Origin: Gammaproteobacteria bacterium
Lineage (GTDB): Bacteria > Pseudomonadota > Gammaproteobacteria > Steroidobacterales > Steroidobacteraceae
Direction of reading: 5' to 3'
Assembly: GCA_030040235.1 (NCBI GenBank)
Contig: JASHUC010000320.1
Coordinates: 1-5,788, forward strand
DNA length: 5,788 bases
Positions 1-5,788 of this stretch are shown here, one piece after another (the stretch's first letter is position 1; every line of letters begins with the position of its first letter). The position numbers and the translations under genes were made by a program. The notes under the pieces were generated by a model. That model worked only from the letters and a program-made list of their open reading frames with translations. It made no database searches and was not told the origin of the DNA.

Positions 1-192
1 GCGTCGGCAGCCCGGTCGAGCGCCCCTGCGGCCAAGGCAACTGCAGCCGCCACCCCGGGGACGCCGGCCGATACGTCCGCCAATCGGGCCCGTTCGCCGG
101 CTGGTGCGCCCGCCAATCCGGTCCGTTCGCCGGCGACTCCGCCCCGTGCCGCGGCAGCACCCATTGAGCCACCGCTCCCTGCAGCGCCGGCA
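1..192 (+). other. Ala/Pro-rich open low-complexity frame upstream of the membrane protein
   Basis: The frame used by the gene starting at 193 has no stop back to base 1. It reads as an Ala/Pro/Ser/Thr-rich, disordered-looking stretch with scattered Arg, ending in IEPPLPAAPA just before the Met at 193. It may be the linker of a longer protein whose N-terminus lies left of the window, or upstream coding/leader DNA read in the wrong frame. The frame starting at base 3 is also open, to a TGA at 165-167, and has the highest third-position GC of the three plus-strand frames (about 89% by hand count against about 70% for the first). It could instead be the tail of an upstream gene ending 25 bases before 193. 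Its translation is Cys-, Gly- and Arg-rich and unconvincing. I cannot decide between these from the window. Confidence 0.45.
77..134. repeat. Two-copy direct repeat, 33-base period
   Basis: Two 25-base copies at 77-101 and 110-134 differ at two positions and lie 33 bases apart, exactly 11 codons. In the frame that continues into the gene at 193 this gives an 11-residue repeat with core AN-x-x-RSPA. A more degenerate copy may begin near 47. A period that is a multiple of three and preserves the frame suits an expanding protein linker rather than an operator. Confidence 0.7.
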
Positions 193-891
193 ATGGACCG
201 AGATTTCATCGCACGGAATCAGATCGTCGAGCGTTATCTCTCGGGCAAGCTCCCGGTGAAAGGCGCCAGTGAATTCGAGCGCTTCTGCAAGCAGCATCCG
301 GATCTTCTCGACGAGATCGGTCTGCCGGAACGCGTAAACGCGGGGTTGCGCCTCCTCGAGGCGAGCGGCAAGCCCGAGCCGTGGCAGGAGGCTCCGAAGA
401 GGTTCTGGCACAACCCCCTCGTGCCACTCGGTCTCGCCGCGGCGGTGCTGGTGCTGATCATCACCGCCAGCGTGATCGCTCGCGGGAGTGCGCAGAAGAC
501 CCGCACGATTGCCGCACTGAACGACCAGGTCGCCTCGCAGCCCCTCGATCCGGCAACGGCGACCCGTACGATCCGGCTGCTTCCGAGCCGCGAAGGCGCT
601 TCATCCACCCCCGCGGTGGTGATCGGCGGAGGCGGACAGACGCAGCTCGCCGACCTGCACATCGATCTCACCCATTCCCCCTACCGCCTGTTTCGCATCA
701 CGATCGATCGCATCGATCAGGGTCGCGTCGCCATCATCAACAATCTGGCGAAGGACTCGAACGGACACGTGCGAATCGCGCTCAACACCTCCGCGCTGGG
801 TCCCGGAAACTATCAATTCACCATCGAAGGGTTGAACTGGCGCGGCGAGCCCCAGCCGGATTCCTGGATCACGATCGGTATTCAGCATTGA
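193..891 (+). CDS. Single-pass membrane protein with anti-sigma-like N-terminus, function unknown
   Basis: 232 residues from the ATG at 193. I do not recognise a named family. Residues 8-56 look helical, with the pattern IVERYLSGKL...FERFCKQHP. This resembles the anti-sigma-domain/putative zinc-finger fold of ECF anti-sigma factors, but the one Cys (32) stands alone and there is no HxxxCxxC, so zinc is unlikely to be bound. Residues 74-96 form one hydrophobic membrane segment. Positive charges before it (KR at 69-70) favour a cytoplasmic N-terminus. Residues 100-232 would be periplasmic. They alternate in a beta-strand pattern and end in a segment (LGPGNYQFTIEGL, then WITIGI) like the Ig-like beta-sandwich tails of some membrane anti-sigma-like proteins. 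There is no Shine-Dalgarno before 193 and the frame is open to base 1, so the true start may lie outside the window. It converges on ybbP with 45 bases between stops. A regulatory role is inference only. Confidence 0.75.
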   Translation: MDRDFIARNQIVERYLSGKLPVKGASEFERFCKQHPDLLDEIGLPERVNAGLRLLEASGKPEPWQEAPKRFWHNPLVPLGLAAAVLVLIITASVIARGSAQKTRTIAALNDQVASQPLDPATATRTIRLLPSREGASSTPAVVIGGGGQTQLADLHIDLTHSPYRLFRITIDRIDQGRVAIINNLAKDSNGHVRIALNTSALGPGNYQFTIEGLNWRGEPQPDSWITIGIQH

Positions 892-893
892 GT

Positions 894-911
894 CTCACGC
901 ACTCGCGTGAG
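894..911. terminator. Small hairpin between convergent genes
   Basis: CTCACGC (894-900) and GCGTGAG (905-911) form a perfect 7-bp stem with a 4-base loop. It lies just after the stop of the membrane-protein gene (889-891) and 26 bases beyond the ybbP stop. The placement suits a shared, bidirectional transcript end. Neither strand has a T-run after the stem, so it is not a classical intrinsic terminator, and the stem is short. Transcription may instead end by Rho. Confidence 0.3.
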
Positions 912-936
912 CGTCCACGCCGGCTCTCAGCGGCTC

Positions 937-3426
937 TCAACCCGCGCGCAGCGTCGTGAGCGGCGGTTGGCTCACGACGGTGCGGGTCGCAAGCCAGCCG
1001 CTCGCGGCGACCAGAACCGCTCCGCCACCCATTCCGACGGCGAACACTGCCGGATCGAAGGCATAGGCGACCTGCAGCACGCGCGCGGCAACGAACGCTC
1101 CCGCGAGCGAGGCGCCGAGTGCGGCGAGCAGTCCGGCAAGTGCGCCCAGCGTCGTGAACTCGGCGAGTACGCTCTGCAGCACCGTGCCGCGGCCGGCCCC
1201 GAGCGTTCGTAGCATCGCACTCTCGAAGCGCCGCTCTTCGCGGCTCGCCTGCACGGCCGCGAGCAGGACGGTGAGCCCGGCAAAGAGCGTGAACGCGAAG
1301 ACGCTTTGCACGGCGAGAATCGCCTTGTTGACGAGCGAGCGCACCTGTTGAAGCAGGTCGTCCAGATCGAAGATCGACACGCTCGGGAAGCGATGCGCGA
1401 GCTGCGCGAGCACCCGTCCCTGCGTCGGATGAAAGTACGCACTCGTCAGATAGGTGCCCGCCGCCTTGTCGAGGAGGCCGGGCGCGAACACGATGAAGAA
1501 ATTAGGCCGGAAGCTATCCCACTTCACCTTGCGCAAGTTGGCGACCGTAGCCGTGAAGGACTCACCACCGATCTCGAAGGTGAGCCGATCCCCGAGCCTG
1601 AGGCCAAGGGATTGCTGGAATTCCGTCGCGAGCGATACCAGGGGCTTGCCGAAGTCCTGGGGCCCCCACCATCGGCCGGCGATGACCTGGTTGTCGGAGC
1701 CGAGCTCCGCCGCCCAGGTGATGTTTTGCTCGCGCTCCGCGAAGCCCTCGCCGCGCGCGCGACGGAAGCGCCGTGACTCCATCGGGCGTCCGTCGATCTG
1801 GGTGAGCCGTCCACGAATCATCGGCAACATCCGCGAGAGTCTGGCGCCGTGGGCCTGAAGAAAGGCCGCAAATGCCGCGCGCTCGCCCGGCGGGATGTTG
1901 ATGAAGAAGTAATTAGGCGCATCGGCCGGAAGAGTCCGGCGCCAGTCGTTCTCGAGATCTCCGCGAACCACGCCCAGGAGCAGCAGCACCATCAGCCCGG
2001 TGCCGAAGGCGGCGATCTGCACGAGGCTGTCGGCACGGTGCCGGCTCAGGTTCGCAATCCCGTAGCGCCACGCGACGCCCACCCGGCCGCGCAGGCGCCC
2101 GGCAATCGCGACGAGCAGCAGCGCGGCGGCCGCCAGGAGCGCGGCGTAAGCGGCAAACCCCAGAATGAAATCGACGAACAGCCGCAGCTCTCCGACCGCC
2201 CAGTAGACCAGCGCGGCCACCACGGCGGCGGCGGGCCCAAATGCGAGCCAGACGAGCGGCGGCGGCGGACCCACGTCGCGCCGCAGCACCCGCAGCGGCG
2301 GCACGCGCGCAAGCTGCAGCAGCGGCGGTAACGCAAATCCGGTGAGCACCGCGATCGCTGCCGTGAAACCCATGCCGAGCGGGGCGAGGTTGGGCGGTGG
2401 CAGATCGGCGTTGAGCAGGCCGCGCAGTGCGTAAAGCAGCCACTCCTGCGCCAGAAATCCGATCGCCGAGCCGAGAATCGCCCCCAGGAGCGCAATGAGC
2501 AGCAGCTGGATTGCGCTCACGCTCAGCATGAGGGCGCGGGTAGCCCCGAGGGTCTTGAGCAGGGCGACCGCATCGAGATGTCGGCGCACGTACTGCCGTG
2601 CGGACATCGCCACCGCGATCGAGCACAGCAGCACGCTCACCAGGCTCGCGAGCTCGAGAAACCGGCCGGAGCGATCCACGGCGTCCTTGATCTGCGGACT
2701 CGTCTCGCCGATGTCGCGCAGGCGCTCTGCGGGCTGACGATGCTCGGAGAGCCATGCAGCGAAACCGGCGATGGCGGTGCGATCCGCAGCAAACAGTCCC
2801 GCGTAGCTCACGCGGCTTCCCGGCTGGATGAGCTGCGTTGCCGGCAGGTCCGCCGCGTTCATGATGATGCTCGGCACGAGCTCGGTGAAATTTCCGCCCT
2901 GATCGGGCCGCGAGATGAGCACGCGTGTCACCCGAAACGTCGCGGCGCCGATCGAGATCTGCGAGCCGAGCTTGCCGCCGAGGGTCGCGAGGAGCTTGGA
3001 GCTCGGCCACGCCTCCCCGCGGCCGGGGATACCACTGGCCGGTGTACCGGCCGCAAACGGTTCGTTCGCAACCTCGAGCGTGCCCCGGAGCGGGTAGCCG
3101 GCCGATACGGCGTACAGATCGGAAAGCTCGCTCGCATCGCCGAGAAAGACGACGCTCAGCATGGAGACGATACGTGCCGAGCGCACTCCACGGCGCGCCG
3201 CTTCTGCAAAATAGCTTTGCTTGATCGGCTGAGGAGACCCCAGGCGCAGGTCGGCTGCGAGCACTCCACTCGCCTGCTGGTCGACCGCGATGCCGATCCG
3301 GTTGACGAGAAATCCGATCCCCGTCAGAGCCGCAACGGCCGTCGTGAGCGCGAGGAGCAGCACAGCGAGCTCTCCGGAGCGCCAGTCACGCGTCAGCCCG
3401 CGCAGCGCGAGCGCTAGCGCGCGCAT
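937..3426 (-). CDS. ybbP: YbbP-type ABC transporter permease (FtsX/MacB superfamily)
   Basis: 829 residues, close to E. coli YbbP (about 800). About ten membrane helices are visible: residues 18-43, 258-276, 300-327, 350-372, 390-412, 415-443, 467-488, 700-726, 755-783 and 795-815. Large extracytoplasmic domains lie at about 45-255 and 490-698. The two FtsX-type units are a visible internal duplication. Each has a coupling-helix motif (LLKTLGATR at 289-297, MLRTLGAGR at 738-746) and a PPL-x-x-LR motif (376-382, 821-827). The segment WDSFRPNFF (636-644) sits before the third membrane cluster. The protein would form the membrane part of a type VII (mechanotransmission) transporter with the ATPase encoded just upstream. 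The ATG at 3426 has GGAG six bases before it. The gap to the ybbA stop is 61 bases with no promoter or hairpin seen, so the two genes are probably one operon. The exact substrate is not readable from sequence; lipid or another hydrophobic molecule is inferred from tesA next door. Confidence 0.94.
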   Translation of the reverse strand: MRALALALRGLTRDWRSGELAVLLLALTTAVAALTGIGFLVNRIGIAVDQQASGVLAADLRLGSPQPIKQSYFAEAARRGVRSARIVSMLSVVFLGDASELSDLYAVSAGYPLRGTLEVANEPFAAGTPASGIPGRGEAWPSSKLLATLGGKLGSQISIGAATFRVTRVLISRPDQGGNFTELVPSIIMNAADLPATQLIQPGSRVSYAGLFAADRTAIAGFAAWLSEHRQPAERLRDIGETSPQIKDAVDRSGRFLELASLVSVLLCSIAVAMSARQYVRRHLDAVALLKTLGATRALMLSVSAIQLLLIALLGAILGSAIGFLAQEWLLYALRGLLNADLPPPNLAPLGMGFTAAIAVLTGFALPPLLQLARVPPLRVLRRDVGPPPPLVWLAFGPAAAVVAALVYWAVGELRLFVDFILGFAAYAALLAAAALLLVAIAGRLRGRVGVAWRYGIANLSRHRADSLVQIAAFGTGLMVLLLLGVVRGDLENDWRRTLPADAPNYFFINIPPGERAAFAAFLQAHGARLSRMLPMIRGRLTQIDGRPMESRRFRRARGEGFAEREQNITWAAELGSDNQVIAGRWWGPQDFGKPLVSLATEFQQSLGLRLGDRLTFEIGGESFTATVANLRKVKWDSFRPNFFIVFAPGLLDKAAGTYLTSAYFHPTQGRVLAQLAHRFPSVSIFDLDDLLQQVRSLVNKAILAVQSVFAFTLFAGLTVLLAAVQASREERRFESAMLRTLGAGRGTVLQSVLAEFTTLGALAGLLAALGASLAGAFVAARVLQVAYAFDPAVFAVGMGGGAVLVAASGWLATRTVVSQPPLTTLRAG

Positions 3427-3432
3427 GCGCCA

Positions 3433-3436
3433 CTCC
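3433..3436 (-). promoter_or_regulatory. Ribosome binding site of ybbP
   Basis: On the minus strand GGAG lies six bases before the ATG at 3426, standard Shine-Dalgarno spacing. It supports that start. Confidence 0.6.
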
Positions 3437-3487
3437 GCATCGACAGGCTCCGCCCGATCAACGGGTCACGGCCGCACCCGCACGGCA

Positions 3488-4198
3488 TCACGACACCACG
3501 CGTCCCGCTTCCATGTGGAGGATGCGTCCGCAACGCGCCGCGATCCCCCGCTCGTGCGTGACGAGCACGAGCGTCGTGAGCGAGTGCTCGTTGAGCTCGA
3601 ACAAGAGCTCGACGACCCGCTCGCCCGTTGCCGTATCGAGGTTCCCGGTCGGCTCGTCCGCGAACAGCACCGCCGGGCGCCCGACGAAGGCGCGTGCGAG
3701 TGCGACGCGCTGCTGCTCGCCCCCGGAGAGTTGCCGCGGGTAGTGGCCGATGCGCGCCCGCAGACCGACGCGCTCGAGCACCTCGAGTGCCGCGCTTCGC
3801 GCGTCGGAGCGGCCGGCGAGCTCGAGAGGCAGCATCACGTTCTCGAGCGCGGTGAGCGCAGGAATCAAGTGAAAGGACTGGAACACGAACCCGACGCGCT
3901 GCGCCCGCAGCCGCGCCCGGCCGTCTTCATCGAGCAGCGTCAAATCCTGTCCCGCGAGCCAGACCTTTCCGGAGGTCGGGAGGTCGAGCCCGGCGAGCAG
4001 GGCGAGCAGTGTCGACTTCCCCGCACCCGATGCGCCGATGATGGCGACGGACTCGCCCGCGCCGATCTCGACGGAGACCTCGCGCACGATGGTCAGCGTC
4101 CCCTCCGGGCTGCTAACCTGCTTGGAGAGGTTGGAGGTTTTGAGAACGCTCTCGCGAATCGCGGGCGCCTGGGCGCTCGCCATGGGGCTGCTGCTCAT
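3488..4198 (-). CDS. ybbA: YbbA-type ABC transporter ATP-binding protein
   Basis: 236 residues from the ATG at 4198 (E. coli YbbA is about 228). All ATPase motifs are intact: Walker A GASGAGKST (55-63), Q-loop Gln107 in FVFQSFHLIP, signature LSGGEQQR (157-164), Walker B VLFADE (177-182) with catalytic Glu182, D-loop Leu187-Asp188, and switch His215. It belongs to the LolD/MacB/FtsE-like group and should power the YbbP permease encoded next, to which it closely matches the E. coli YbbA partner. Three in-frame ATGs are possible: 4237, 4198 and 4183. I chose 4198 because GGAG sits four bases upstream; 4183 has no Shine-Dalgarno. No ATG, GTG or TTG lies further in before the first conserved strand (VLKTSNLSK). 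Any of these starts overlaps the 5' end of divergent tesA. No convincing promoter is visible; it would lie inside tesA. Confidence 0.95.
   Translation of the reverse strand: MSSSPMASAQAPAIRESVLKTSNLSKQVSSPEGTLTIVREVSVEIGAGESVAIIGASGAGKSTLLALLAGLDLPTSGKVWLAGQDLTLLDEDGRARLRAQRVGFVFQSFHLIPALTALENVMLPLELAGRSDARSAALEVLERVGLRARIGHYPRQLSGGEQQRVALARAFVGRPAVLFADEPTGNLDTATGERVVELLFELNEHSLTTLVLVTHERGIAARCGRILHMEAGRVVS
4124..4130 (+). promoter_or_regulatory. Probable ribosome binding site of tesA
   Basis: GGAGAGG ends nine bases before the TTG at 4140. A second purine block, GGAGGT at 4133-4138, is only one base from the TTG and too close to serve it. The first block is what argues for the non-ATG start. 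On the other strand this DNA encodes residues near the N-terminus of YbbA. Confidence 0.5.
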
Positions 4199-4781
4199 CG
4201 GGCTCCAAAGCGCCGCGGCCGGGCCACCTCGGACCATTCTGGTCTTCGGCGACAGCCTGAGCGCTGCTTACAACCTCCCGGTCGAACAAGGCTGGGTCGC
4301 CCTGCTGCAAAGACGCTTGCACGCCCAAGGGTACGGGTACGACACCGTGAATGCCAGCATCAGCGGGGAGACCACGAGCGGGGGCCTCGAGCGCCTGCCG
4401 CGCGCACTCGCGCTGCACCGGCCCGCCATCGTGATCCTGGAGCTCGGCGCGAACGACGGTTTGCGCGGCCTACCGCTCGAGCAAACGCGAGCCCGCCTGG
4501 CGCAGATGATCGGGCTCGCCGAACGCGCCGGCGCGAAGGTGCTGCTGCTCGGCATCCGGCTGCCGCCCAACTACGGGCCCCGTTATGGCAACGGATTCGC
4601 GATGCTGTATGGCGAACTCGCCGCGCATTTCCATCTGCCGCTCGTGCCCTTTCTGCTGCAACGAGTGGCTCTGAATCCCGCGCTCATGCAGTCCGACGGG
4701 CTTCATCCGAATGCGAACGGTGAGGGGCCCGTGCTCGAGACGGTGTGGTCCTACCTCGTCCCGATGCTCCAGAAGCCTTGA
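4140..4781 (+). CDS. tesA: TesA: secreted GDSL/SGNH thioesterase / lysophospholipase
   Basis: 213 residues from a TTG start (E. coli TesA is 208). Residues 1-27 form a signal peptide: Arg2 and Arg6, a hydrophobic core at 7-22, and a likely signal peptidase I site after Ala27 (AAA, then GPP), placing the enzyme in the periplasm. The four SGNH blocks are complete: FGDSLSAAY with nucleophile Ser39, ISGETTSGG with Gly76, LGANDGLRG with Asn105, and DGLHPN with Asp186 and His189. The family hydrolyses acyl-CoA thioesters, lysophospholipids and aryl esters. The TTG is chosen because it gives a normal signal peptide and has GGAGAGG nine bases upstream. An ATG at 4038 in the same frame would add 34 unlike residues lying deep in ybbA. 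The ATG at 4182 would leave no charged n-region. The gene is divergent from ybbA, as in E. coli, and overlaps its 5' end by 59 bases. fadD follows 96 bases later on the same strand. Confidence 0.94.
   Translation: MRTLSRIAGAWALAMGLLLIGLQSAAAGPPRTILVFGDSLSAAYNLPVEQGWVALLQRRLHAQGYGYDTVNASISGETTSGGLERLPRALALHRPAIVILELGANDGLRGLPLEQTRARLAQMIGLAERAGAKVLLLGIRLPPNYGPRYGNGFAMLYGELAAHFHLPLVPFLLQRVALNPALMQSDGLHPNANGEGPVLETVWSYLVPMLQKP
4203..4206 (-). promoter_or_regulatory. Probable ribosome binding site of ybbA
   Basis: On the minus strand GGAG precedes the ATG at 4198 by four bases. Spacing is slightly short but acceptable. It favours 4198 over 4183 and 4237, neither of which has a comparable motif. 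It lies within the tesA signal-peptide codons. Confidence 0.45.
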
Positions 4782-4823
4782 GGTCGGCACCGGCTGTTCG
4801 GGCACTTCGTCGGCCTTCGAATC

Positions 4824-4847
4824 ACTCGCGCAACCCGCATTGCGAGT
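4824..4847. repeat. Imperfect palindrome in the tesA-fadD gap
   Basis: ACTCGC (4824-4829) and GCGAGT (4842-4847) are inverted copies separated by 12 bases. AA and TT on the inner sides (4832-4833, 4840-4841) extend the symmetry past a two-base bulge. It overlaps the proposed -35 box of fadD, so it could be a repressor site, or a weak hairpin ending the tesA transcript. No T-run follows. It matches no operator I recognise, including the E. coli FadR consensus. Confidence 0.25.
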
Positions 4848-4869
4848 CTCCGCGATGCGGTGCTATATA
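4840..4869 (+). promoter_or_regulatory. Candidate fadD promoter (extended -10)
   Basis: TGCTATATA at 4861-4869 is an extended -10 (TGn followed by TATATA, four of six matches to TATAAT). TTGCGA at 4840-4845 is a fair -35 (four of six to TTGACA), 18 bases upstream. It is the most AT-rich spot in this gap. Transcription would begin around 4875-4878, at or just before the GTG start codon, which agrees with the absence of a Shine-Dalgarno. No promoter activity can be proven from sequence. Confidence 0.4.
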
Positions 4870-4877
4870 GCCCGGCC

Positions 4878-5788
4878 GTGCAGAAGATCTGGCTGAAGTC
4901 CTACCCCGCTGGCGTTCCTGCGGAGATCGATCCGCGCGCCATCCGTTCGCTGCGCGAGATGGCCGAAGAGAGCTTCGTGCGCTTCGCCGAGCGCCCCGCC
5001 TTCAGTCAGATGGGGCGCGCGATGAGCTTTCGGCAGCTCGATGAGCTCTCGGGCGCATTCGGCGCGTGGTTGCAGAAGCAATCGGGCCTCGGCCGGGGCG
5101 ACCGCCTCGCCATCATGCTGCCGAACGTGCTGCAGTACCCCATCGCGATGTTCGGTGCGCTGCGCGCCGGACTCGTGGTCGTCAACACCAATCCCCTCTA
5201 TACGGCGCGCGAGCTCGAGCACCAGCTCACGGACTGCGGCGCCGCCGCGATTCTCGTGCTCGAGAACTTCGCCCATGTCGTTCAAGAGGTGCTCCCCAGG
5301 ACGAAGGTCAAACAGGTCCTCGTCACCTCGGTCGGCGAGTGGCTCGGCTTCCCCAAATCGCGGATCGTCGATTTCGTCGTCCGTCGCGTGCGCAAGCAGG
5401 TTCCGGCCTGGAAGATCCCTGGCGCCCTTGATTTCAAGTCCGTCCTCGGCGCTGCTCGGGGGTTGCGGCTCGACCCCGTCGCGCTCGATCACCAGGACGT
5501 TGCTTTTCTGCAGTACACGGGCGGGACGACCGGTGTCTCCAAGGGCGCCGTGCTCACCCACGGCAACATCTGCGCCAACATCCTGCAGGCGGAAGCCTGG
5601 GTAAAGGCTTTTCTTCCGGGCGGCGAGAGCCAGCCGAGCGTGCTCATCACGCCGATTCCGCTCTATCACATCTTCGCACTCACGGCGAACTGCATGGTGT
5701 TCCTGCGACTCGGCTGGCACGACGTGCTCATCACGAATCCACGTGATCTTCCGTCATTCGTCGCAGAACTGCGCAAGTACCCCTTCGC
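4878..5788 (+). CDS. fadD: Long-chain fatty acid-CoA ligase FadD (N-terminal part, cut by window end)
   Basis: 303 codons of an expected 550-560 are present; the frame is still open at the window edge. The protein activates long-chain fatty acids to acyl-CoA using ATP, at the inner face of the cytoplasmic membrane, feeding beta-oxidation. The N-terminus (VQKIWLKSYPAGVPAEIDP) aligns from the first residue with E. coli FadD (MKKVWLNRYPADVPTEINP), which fixes the GTG at 4878. An in-frame GTG at 4860 would add six unmatched residues. Further landmarks are NTNPLYTARELEHQL (103-117), the ATP-binding P-loop YTGGTTGVSKG (213-223, the same position as in E. coli), PLYHIFALT (261-269) and LITNPRDLP near the end. 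The second AMP-binding motif and the FACS signature lie beyond the window. There is no Shine-Dalgarno. It lies 96 bases after tesA on the same strand, so read-through from tesA is possible, though a separate promoter candidate is present. Confidence 0.96.
   Translation, partial: MQKIWLKSYPAGVPAEIDPRAIRSLREMAEESFVRFAERPAFSQMGRAMSFRQLDELSGAFGAWLQKQSGLGRGDRLAIMLPNVLQYPIAMFGALRAGLVVVNTNPLYTARELEHQLTDCGAAAILVLENFAHVVQEVLPRTKVKQVLVTSVGEWLGFPKSRIVDFVVRRVRKQVPAWKIPGALDFKSVLGAARGLRLDPVALDHQDVAFLQYTGGTTGVSKGAVLTHGNICANILQAEAWVKAFLPGGESQPSVLITPIPLYHIFALTANCMVFLRLGWHDVLITNPRDLPSFVAELRKYPF

Noticed and set aside
921..940. Tandem 10-base repeat CGGCTCTCAG / CGGCTCTCAA
   Set aside because: There are only two copies and it spans the ybbP stop codon. 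It is too short to separate from chance, with no hairpin or known site.
1913..3010. 365-codon minus-strand open frame inside ybbP in a different frame
   Set aside because: The YbbP frame carries membrane helices and duplicated FtsX motifs. This one is Arg/Ala-rich noise.
4111..4119. TGCTAACCT as a possible extended -10 for tesA
   Set aside because: The hexamer matches the consensus at only three positions and there is no -35 at proper spacing, so it is too weak to list as a promoter.
4038..4139. Upstream ATG for tesA giving a 247-residue protein
   Set aside because: The extra 34 residues match nothing in the family, bury the signal peptide and overlap ybbA deeply. The TTG at 4140 gives a normal signal peptide and has a Shine-Dalgarno.
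4199..4237. Upstream ATG at 4237 for ybbA
   Set aside because: The 13 added residues are unlike YbbA N-termini, no good ribosome site precedes it, and it would widen the overlap with tesA to 98 bases.
3290..4723. 477-codon plus-strand open frame across ybbP, ybbA and tesA
   Set aside because: It is antisense to two clear transporter genes and out of frame with tesA, and its translation is a low-complexity Arg/Ala/Pro mix with no domain. Long stop-free shadows are expected in DNA this GC-rich.
4863..5720. 285-codon minus-strand open frame opposite fadD
   Set aside because: It mirrors the codons of a strongly recognisable fadD and has no domain of its own. The real gene is on the plus strand from the GTG at 4878.

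Overview
The window is GC-rich (about two thirds GC by eye) with strong GC bias at third codon positions, and it encodes a proteobacterial gene set. The divergent pair tesA / ybbA-ybbP is the arrangement known from Escherichia coli, and the ligase at the right edge resembles gammaproteobacterial FadD nearly residue for residue. A high-GC gammaproteobacterium, or a close relative, is the best guess. The genus cannot be told from this stretch.

Layout, left to right. Bases 1-192 hold an Ala/Pro/Ser/Thr-rich low-complexity reading frame with a 33-base tandem repeat. It is open into, and in frame with, a single-pass membrane protein of unknown function (193-891, plus strand) whose N-terminus resembles the anti-sigma-domain fold but lacks zinc ligands. 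A short hairpin separates this gene from the convergent minus-strand operon ybbA-ybbP (4198 down to 937), which encodes the ATPase and the 10-helix FtsX/MacB-type permease of a type VII ABC transporter. Divergent from ybbA, and overlapping it at the 5' ends, is tesA (4140-4781, plus strand), a secreted GDSL/SGNH thioesterase/lysophospholipase read from a TTG codon. Then 96 bases on comes a GTG-initiated long-chain acyl-CoA synthetase, fadD (4878 to the window end, truncated). No ATG opens the fadD frame near its true start, so a simple ATG-based ORF search misses it.

How the genes may work together: in E. coli YbbA, YbbP and TesA are functionally linked, the transporter being thought to present hydrophobic substrates from the membrane to the periplasmic lipase. 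Placing fadD next to tesA adds a plausible next step, uptake and CoA activation of the released fatty acids. That last link is inference from gene order. I saw no tRNA, rRNA, CRISPR array, insertion sequence or phage gene. The window is mainly a conserved lipid-handling locus. The least explained parts are the left-hand membrane protein, the overlapping divergent starts, and a possibly leaderless fadD promoter.
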